A stretch of DNA of 64,000 bases from Streptomyces achromogenes (lineage in GTDB: Bacteria; Actinomycetota; Actinomycetes; Streptomycetales; Streptomycetaceae), in NCBI RefSeq assembly GCF_030816715.1, contig NZ_JAUSYH010000001.1, positions 7,502,001 through 7,566,000 on the forward strand. Reading direction: 5' to 3'. The notes under the pieces were generated by a model. That model was not told the origin of the DNA. It saw only the letters and a list, made by a program, of their open reading frames with translations, and searched no databases. The position numbers and the translations under genes are program-made. Below are positions 59,615 through 64,000 of this stretch, piece after piece (position 1 is the first letter of the stretch; every line of letters begins with the position of its first letter).

Positions 59615-61573
59615 ATGTGGACACGCATGCGCTTCACGACCTGGAGACCGCTCGCGACGGCCGCCATCACCCTTCTGGTGGCCGCCTTCCTCACCCCGGT
59701 CGCGGCCCACGGCGCCCCCCGGGAGAGCCGACCCGTCTACTCCTACGAGAACGCCGTCCGCGAGGCGGTCTGGGTCGACACCGGACTCGACGCCGACGGT
59801 GACGGCCGGACCGACCGCGTCGCCGTCGACATCGTCCGGCCCCGCGAACCCGCCGCGCAGGGCCGCAAAGTGCCCGTCATCATGGACGCCAGCCCCTACT
59901 ACTCCTGCTGCGGACGCGGCAACGAGAGCCAGCGCAAGACCTACGACGCCGAGGGCCGCGTCGTCCGGATGCCGTTGTTCTACGACAACTACTTCGTGCC
60001 GCGGGGCTACGCCTTCGTCGGCGTCGACCTGGCCGGAACCAACCGCTCCGACGGCTGCGAGGACGTCGGCGGCCGTGGCGAGGTGCAGTCCGCGAAGGCG
60101 GTCGTCGACTGGCTGGGCGGCCGCGCCAAGGGCTACACCACCCGCACCGGCGGCGCGACCGCCAAGGCGAGCTGGACCAACGGCAGAACGGGCATGATCG
60201 GCAAGAGCTGGGACGGCACCATCGCCAACGCCGTCGCCGCGACCGGCGTGCCGGGGCTGCGGACCATCGTCCCCATCGCCGCCATCTCCTCCTGGTACGA
60301 CTACTACTTCGCCCAGGGCGCGCCCCTCTACGACTCCGGCCCCGACGCCCTCGCCGACCACGTCAGCAGCCCCGACGCCCGCGCCGGGTGCACCGCCGTC
60401 CAGCGCCGGCTCGTCGACGAGGCCCCGCGCACCGGCGACCGCACGCGGCTGTGGACCGAGCGCGACTACGTCAAGGACGCGCACAACGTGAAGGCCAGCG
60501 TCTTCCTCGTGCACGGCATGCAGGACCTCAACGTGCGCACCAAGCACCTCGGCCAGTGGTGGGACGCCCTCGCGAAGAACGGCGTGCACCGCAAGATCTG
60601 GCTCTCCCAGACCGGCCACGTCGACCCCTTCGACTTCCGCCGCGCCGCCTGGGTCGACACCCTGCACCGCTGGTTCGACCACGAACTCCTCGGCTACGAC
60701 AACGGCATCGACCGCGAGCCCATGGCCGACGTCGAACGCCACCCCGACCAGTGGGTCACCTCGACGTCCTGGCCGCCGCGCGGCACGCAGACCACGACCC
60801 TGCGCCCGGCCGCCGGCGACCGCCCCGGCGTCGGGACGCTCGGCCTGCGCAGGAGCACCGGCGCCGCCGCCTTCACCGACGACCCGCAGCACGACGAGAA
60901 CGACTGGGCCGCGCAGATCGACACCCCGACGCCCGACAAGGCGGGCTTCGTCACCGGCGCCTTCAGCCGGGACCTGCGGCTGTCCGGCTCCTCGCAGGTC
61001 ACCGTCACCGTCACGCCCAGCACGCCGACGGCCCACCTGAGCGCCGTCCTCGTCGACCTCGGCCCCGACACGATCCGCGACTACGCGGCGGGAGGCGAGG
61101 GGATCACCACCCTCGCCGACCGCACCTGCTGGGGCGCGAGCACCGCGGGCGACAGCGCCTGCTTCAAGGCGACGAAGGCCGCGACGGCCGACGTCGGCGC
61201 CACCGTCGTCAGCCGGGGCTGGGCCGACCTCGGGACCTTCGCCGATCCCGGCAGGGGCGTGCCGCTGACCCCGGGCAGGGCGTACACCATCACCCTGGAC
61301 CTCGCGGCCACCGACCACGTCGTACCGTCCGGCCACCGCCTCGCACTGATCGTCGCGGGCACCGACAAGGACCTCATCGACCCGCCCGCCGACCGGCCGA
61401 CGCTCACCCTGGACCTGGCCCGCACCTCGGCCCGGGTCCCCGTCGTGGGCGGCGCGAAGGCGTTCGCCGCCGCGACGGCCGGATCACCGGCGGCCGGCAC
61501 GTCGCACCCCGCACCGCACGCGGCTCCGCGGGCCGGCGCCGGCGCGCCGAGGAGCGCCTTGCGGATCCCGTGA
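59615..61573 (+). CDS. secreted CocE/S15-type Xaa-Pro dipeptidyl-peptidase
   Basis: The 652-residue protein has a signal peptide (MRFTTWRPLATAAITLLVAA), then an alpha/beta hydrolase with the nucleophile Ser198 in MIGKSWDGTIANA and the His in SQTGHVDPFDF, and a C-terminal galactose-binding-like jelly roll (SGSSQVTVTVTPSTPTAHLS). The CocE/NonD group includes Xaa-Pro dipeptidyl-peptidases and cocaine-esterase-like acylases. The ATG at 59615 is 8 nt after TACCGT, without a ribosome binding site; ATG 59627 is possible. It is divergent from the M1 peptidase; together they suggest external protein use. Confidence 0.88.
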   Translation: MWTRMRFTTWRPLATAAITLLVAAFLTPVAAHGAPRESRPVYSYENAVREAVWVDTGLDADGDGRTDRVAVDIVRPREPAAQGRKVPVIMDASPYYSCCGRGNESQRKTYDAEGRVVRMPLFYDNYFVPRGYAFVGVDLAGTNRSDGCEDVGGRGEVQSAKAVVDWLGGRAKGYTTRTGGATAKASWTNGRTGMIGKSWDGTIANAVAATGVPGLRTIVPIAAISSWYDYYFAQGAPLYDSGPDALADHVSSPDARAGCTAVQRRLVDEAPRTGDRTRLWTERDYVKDAHNVKASVFLVHGMQDLNVRTKHLGQWWDALAKNGVHRKIWLSQTGHVDPFDFRRAAWVDTLHRWFDHELLGYDNGIDREPMADVERHPDQWVTSTSWPPRGTQTTTLRPAAGDRPGVGTLGLRRSTGAAAFTDDPQHDENDWAAQIDTPTPDKAGFVTGAFSRDLRLSGSSQVTVTVTPSTPTAHLSAVLVDLGPDTIRDYAAGGEGITTLADRTCWGASTAGDSACFKATKAATADVGATVVSRGWADLGTFADPGRGVPLTPGRAYTITLDLAATDHVVPSGHRLALIVAGTDKDLIDPPADRPTLTLDLARTSARVPVVGGAKAFAAATAGSPAAGTSHPAPHAAPRAGAGAPRSALRIP

Positions 61574-61645
61574 CCGACAGGCCGAAGCGACCTCCGGAAT
61601 CCGTGACCGGCCGGCCGGGAACCGCGCACCGGCGTCCGTGACCGG

Positions 61646-62602
61646 TCAGGAGGAGGCGGCCAGCGCGGCCGCCTCCTCCGCGCATCCCCAGGCGACCGTC
61701 ACCCCGGCGCCGCCGTGACCGTAGTTGTGGATCACCGCGCGGCCGTCGGGCAGCGTCTGGCGCTCCAGCCGTACCGCCGGCCGGGCCGGCCGCAGGCCCA
61801 CCCGGTGCTCCAGGATCCGCGCCCCCGCCACCTCGGGCCGCAGCGCCGCGCACCGCCGCACGATCGCCGCCGCCTGCGCCGGATCCGGCTCCAGGGACCA
61901 CACGCCGTCCTCGGCCGTGCCGCCCAGCAGCAGCCGCCCCGGCTGCGGGAAGAGGTAGGCCGTCTCCCCGTCCGGGGCGGTGGAGACCAGCCAGGTCCGC
62001 AGCCCCGGGTTCTCCACGACGACCAGCTGCCCGCGCACCGGCCGCACCGTACGGTCCGCGACCAGGTCACGGGCACCGAGGCCGGTGCAGTTGACGACGA
62101 CCGGCGCGTCCACCGCCGTCAGATCGGGCACGACCCGCTCCTCGACCGTGCCGCCCGCCCGCAGCAGCCGCTCCCGCAGCCACGGAAGGTGAACCGCCAT
62201 GTCGATGAGCGGCAGCCGCGTCCACAAGGCGCTCCCGGCCGGGTGCTCCCGGACGGTGGCCCGCCGCAGCACGGACAGCCGGCCCGCCGCCCAGGCCTCG
62301 ACGCCCGCCGGGTCCGCCGGGCTCATGGCGCCCTCGACCAGCCGCACCCCGTTCTCCTCGGGCCGCCCGGCCAGCTCCTGGTACACCTCCAGCGAGCGCA
62401 GCGCCCACGCGCGCGCCGACGCCATCGGCTCGATGTGGTACGGCCACCACAGCGCGCCCGCGACGGCCGAGGTGGTCCGCTCCACGGGATCCCGCGTCCA
62501 CACCCGCACCCGTCGGCCCCGCTCGGCCAGGACGACCGCCGTCGCCAGCCCGATGACCCCGCCGCCGACCACGACGACTCCGCCGCTCACCCGAGTGTCC
62601 AC
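61646..62602 (-). CDS. FAD-dependent D-amino-acid oxidase-like enzyme
   Basis: The 318-residue flavoenzyme has the FAD-binding VVVVGGGVIGLATAVVLAER at its start, AGALWWPYHIEP in the conserved second region, NCTGLGARDLV, and near the C-terminus HRVGLRPARPAVRL and NYGHGGAGVTVAWG, the DAO signature. It would deaminate D-amino acids with production of hydrogen peroxide and a keto acid. The GTG at 62602 has only a weak upstream site. Length is normal. Confidence 0.9.
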   Translation of the reverse strand: MDTRVSGGVVVVGGGVIGLATAVVLAERGRRVRVWTRDPVERTTSAVAGALWWPYHIEPMASARAWALRSLEVYQELAGRPEENGVRLVEGAMSPADPAGVEAWAAGRLSVLRRATVREHPAGSALWTRLPLIDMAVHLPWLRERLLRAGGTVEERVVPDLTAVDAPVVVNCTGLGARDLVADRTVRPVRGQLVVVENPGLRTWLVSTAPDGETAYLFPQPGRLLLGGTAEDGVWSLEPDPAQAAAIVRRCAALRPEVAGARILEHRVGLRPARPAVRLERQTLPDGRAVIHNYGHGGAGVTVAWGCAEEAAALAASS

Positions 62603-62692
62603 GCCCGGACGCTAACCGACCGCGCCCAGGTTCGGCGACCGGACGGACACCGGCGCCCCCGACGCCGCACGCGCACTAGGATCTGCTGTCTG

Positions 62693-64000
62693 ATGACTGC
62701 CACTCTCGTCGCCAAGAACCTCGCCGCCGGGCACGGCGACCGCTCCCTCTTCTCCGGGCTCGACCTCGTGGTCGCCCCCGGGGACGTGATCGGGCTGGTC
62801 GGCGCCAACGGCGCGGGCAAGTCCACCCTGCTGACGCTCCTCGCCGGGCTCACCGCGCCCGAGCAGGGCGAGCTCAGGCTCTCCCCGCCGACCGCGACCG
62901 TCGGCCATCTTCCCCAGGAACCGGAGCGCCGCCCCGGCGAGAGCGTCCGCGAGTTCCTCGCCCGCCGCACCGGCGTCGCCGAGGCGCAGCGCACGATGGA
63001 CGAGGCGACCCAGGCCCTGGTCGACGGGGCGCCCGGTGCGGACGACGCCTACGCGACGAGCCTGGAACGCTGGCTCGACCTCGGCGGCGCCGACCTCGAC
63101 GAGCGCGCCGAGGAGGTCGCCGACTCGCTGGGGCTCGGCGTGGACCTCGACCAGCCGATGACCTCCCTGTCCGGCGGCCAGGCCGCCCGCGCGGGCCTCG
63201 CCTCCCTCCTCCTGTCCCGCTACGACGTCTTCCTGCTCGACGAGCCGACCAACGACCTCGACCTGGACGGGCTGGAACGCCTCGAACGCTTCGTGACCGG
63301 TCTGCGCGCCGGCACGGTCGTCGTCAGTCACGACCGCGAGTTCCTCACCCGCACGGTCACCAAGGTCCTCGAACTGGACCTGGCACAGCAGCAGATCAAC
63401 CTCTACGGCGGCGGCTACGACGCCTACCTGGAGGAGCGGGACGTGGCCCGTCGGCACGCGCGCGACGACTTCGAGGAGTACGCCGACAAGAAGGCCGCCC
63501 TCCAGGACCGGGCACAGACCCAGCGCTCCTGGATGGACAAGGGCGTCAAGAACGCGCGCCGCAAGGCGGCCAACGACAACGACAAGATCGGCCGCAAGTT
63601 CCGCAGCGAGGCCAGCGAGAAGCAGGCCGCGAAGGCGCGGCAGACCCAGCGCATGATCGAGCGCCTGGAGGTCGTCGAGGAGCCGCGCAAGGAATGGGAA
63701 CTGCGCATGGAGATCGCGGCCGCCCCGCGCTCCGGCGCGGTCGTCGCCTCGCTGCGCGACGCGGAGGTGCGCCGCGGCGGCTTCACCTTCGGGCCGGTGA
63801 CGCTGCAGATCGACTGGGCCGACCGGGTCGCGGTGACCGGCGCGAACGGCGCGGGCAAGTCCACCCTCCTCGGGGCGCTGCTCGGCCGGGTCCCGCTGGA
63901 CGCCGGGCACGCGGCCCTGGGCTCGGGCGTCCTGGTCGGCGAGGTCGACCAGGCGCGGGCGCTGTTCCACGGCGCGGAGGCGCTGCTGGAGGCGTTCCGC
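62693..64000 (+). CDS. ABC-F family ATPase, C-terminus outside window
   Basis: The first 436 residues of a second ABC-F protein. The first cassette has Walker A GANGAGKST (37-45), signature SLSGGQAARAGLA and Walker B FLLDEPTNDLDLDG. A charged linker (RKAANDNDKIGRKFRSEASE) and the second Walker A GANGAGKST near residue 383 follow. The gene runs off the right edge. It is less similar to the first ABC-F gene than a recent duplicate would be. The ATG at 62693 lies 10 nt after TAGGAT. Confidence 0.92.
   Translation, partial: MTATLVAKNLAAGHGDRSLFSGLDLVVAPGDVIGLVGANGAGKSTLLTLLAGLTAPEQGELRLSPPTATVGHLPQEPERRPGESVREFLARRTGVAEAQRTMDEATQALVDGAPGADDAYATSLERWLDLGGADLDERAEEVADSLGLGVDLDQPMTSLSGGQAARAGLASLLLSRYDVFLLDEPTNDLDLDGLERLERFVTGLRAGTVVVSHDREFLTRTVTKVLELDLAQQQINLYGGGYDAYLEERDVARRHARDDFEEYADKKAALQDRAQTQRSWMDKGVKNARRKAANDNDKIGRKFRSEASEKQAAKARQTQRMIERLEVVEEPRKEWELRMEIAAAPRSGAVVASLRDAEVRRGGFTFGPVTLQIDWADRVAVTGANGAGKSTLLGALLGRVPLDAGHAALGSGVLVGEVDQARALFHGAEALLEAFR

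Overview
The window is high-GC (over 70 percent by eye) DNA with third-position G/C bias, frequent GTG starts, 4-nt gene overlaps and typical actinomycete families (a WhiB-like protein, an SsgA-like sporulation protein, MmyB-type regulators, DUF2510 proteins, a pca operon with a PcaV-type MarR regulator). It is almost certainly a Streptomyces chromosome. I saw no tRNA, rRNA, CRISPR array, intact insertion sequence or prophage.

Layout. 1-8.1 kb: start of a Tat-exported metallophosphoesterase, then a collapsed sugar operon (beta-galactosidase C-terminus, a 39-codon ABC permease scrap and an internally deleted PfkB kinase), facing an intact DeoR regulator - GH4 glycosidase - GH38 alpha-mannosidase operon. 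8.1-13.4 kb: a secreted GH18 chitinase with DasR/chitinase-type promoter repeats, an ATP-grasp enzyme, and a coupled metallophosphoesterase/phosphopantetheinyl transferase pair. 13.4-18.6 kb: an XRE regulator with a HELWH metalloprotease-like partner, a stand-alone MmyB ligand-binding domain, a Rieske oxygenase/reductase operon with a 58-codon gene wedged between the two subunits, and a relic of a second MmyB-type regulator. 18.7-27.9 kb: DUF2510 envelope proteins, a DMT exporter/PAP2 operon opposite a TetR gene across a 19-bp perfect inverted repeat, a LAL-like ATPase without an HTH domain, and a frameshifted TetR gene.

28.0-32.7 kb: protocatechuate catabolism, pcaH-pcaG-pcaB-pcaL, divergent from a PcaV-like MarR regulator. 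32.7-40.3 kb: a DUF3048 lipoprotein, a zinc alcohol dehydrogenase, a divergent end-joining pair (frameshifted LigC-type ligase and LigD-type polymerase), a LacI regulator, a glyoxalase-fold protein and a WhiB-like protein. 40.6-48.7 kb: a zinc-ribbon/SDR fusion with a degenerate active site, an acyl-ACP desaturase, DDAH, an ABC-F protein, an SsgA-like protein (probably SsgD), a shattered beta-propeller gene and endonuclease V. 48.8-56.0 kb: a saccharopine-reductase-like enzyme, a YjbR protein, and a beta-oxidation operon (CaiB-type CoA transferase, thiolase, FadB-like fusion) converging on a MerR regulator. 56.1-64.0 kb: a macro-domain protein followed by a PfkB kinase, secreted M1 and CocE/S15-type peptidases, a D-amino-acid-oxidase-like enzyme and a truncated second ABC-F gene.

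Common themes. The region is mostly catabolic and secretory accessory metabolism, each unit with a local regulator and often a visible palindromic operator. At least five loci are decayed or frameshifted; two of these (LigC, TetR) are single-base and could be sequencing errors. Several genes start 6-8 nt after a TAnnnT-like -10 box with no ribosome binding site, suggesting leaderless mRNAs. Two promoters match the mycobacterial RecA-independent DNA-damage (PafBC) architecture. I found no single large unknown system; the strongest leads are the triple-junction sugar operon, the XRE/HELWH/MmyB locus, the nested 58-codon gene in the Rieske operon, the zinc-ribbon SDR and the shared promoter motifs.
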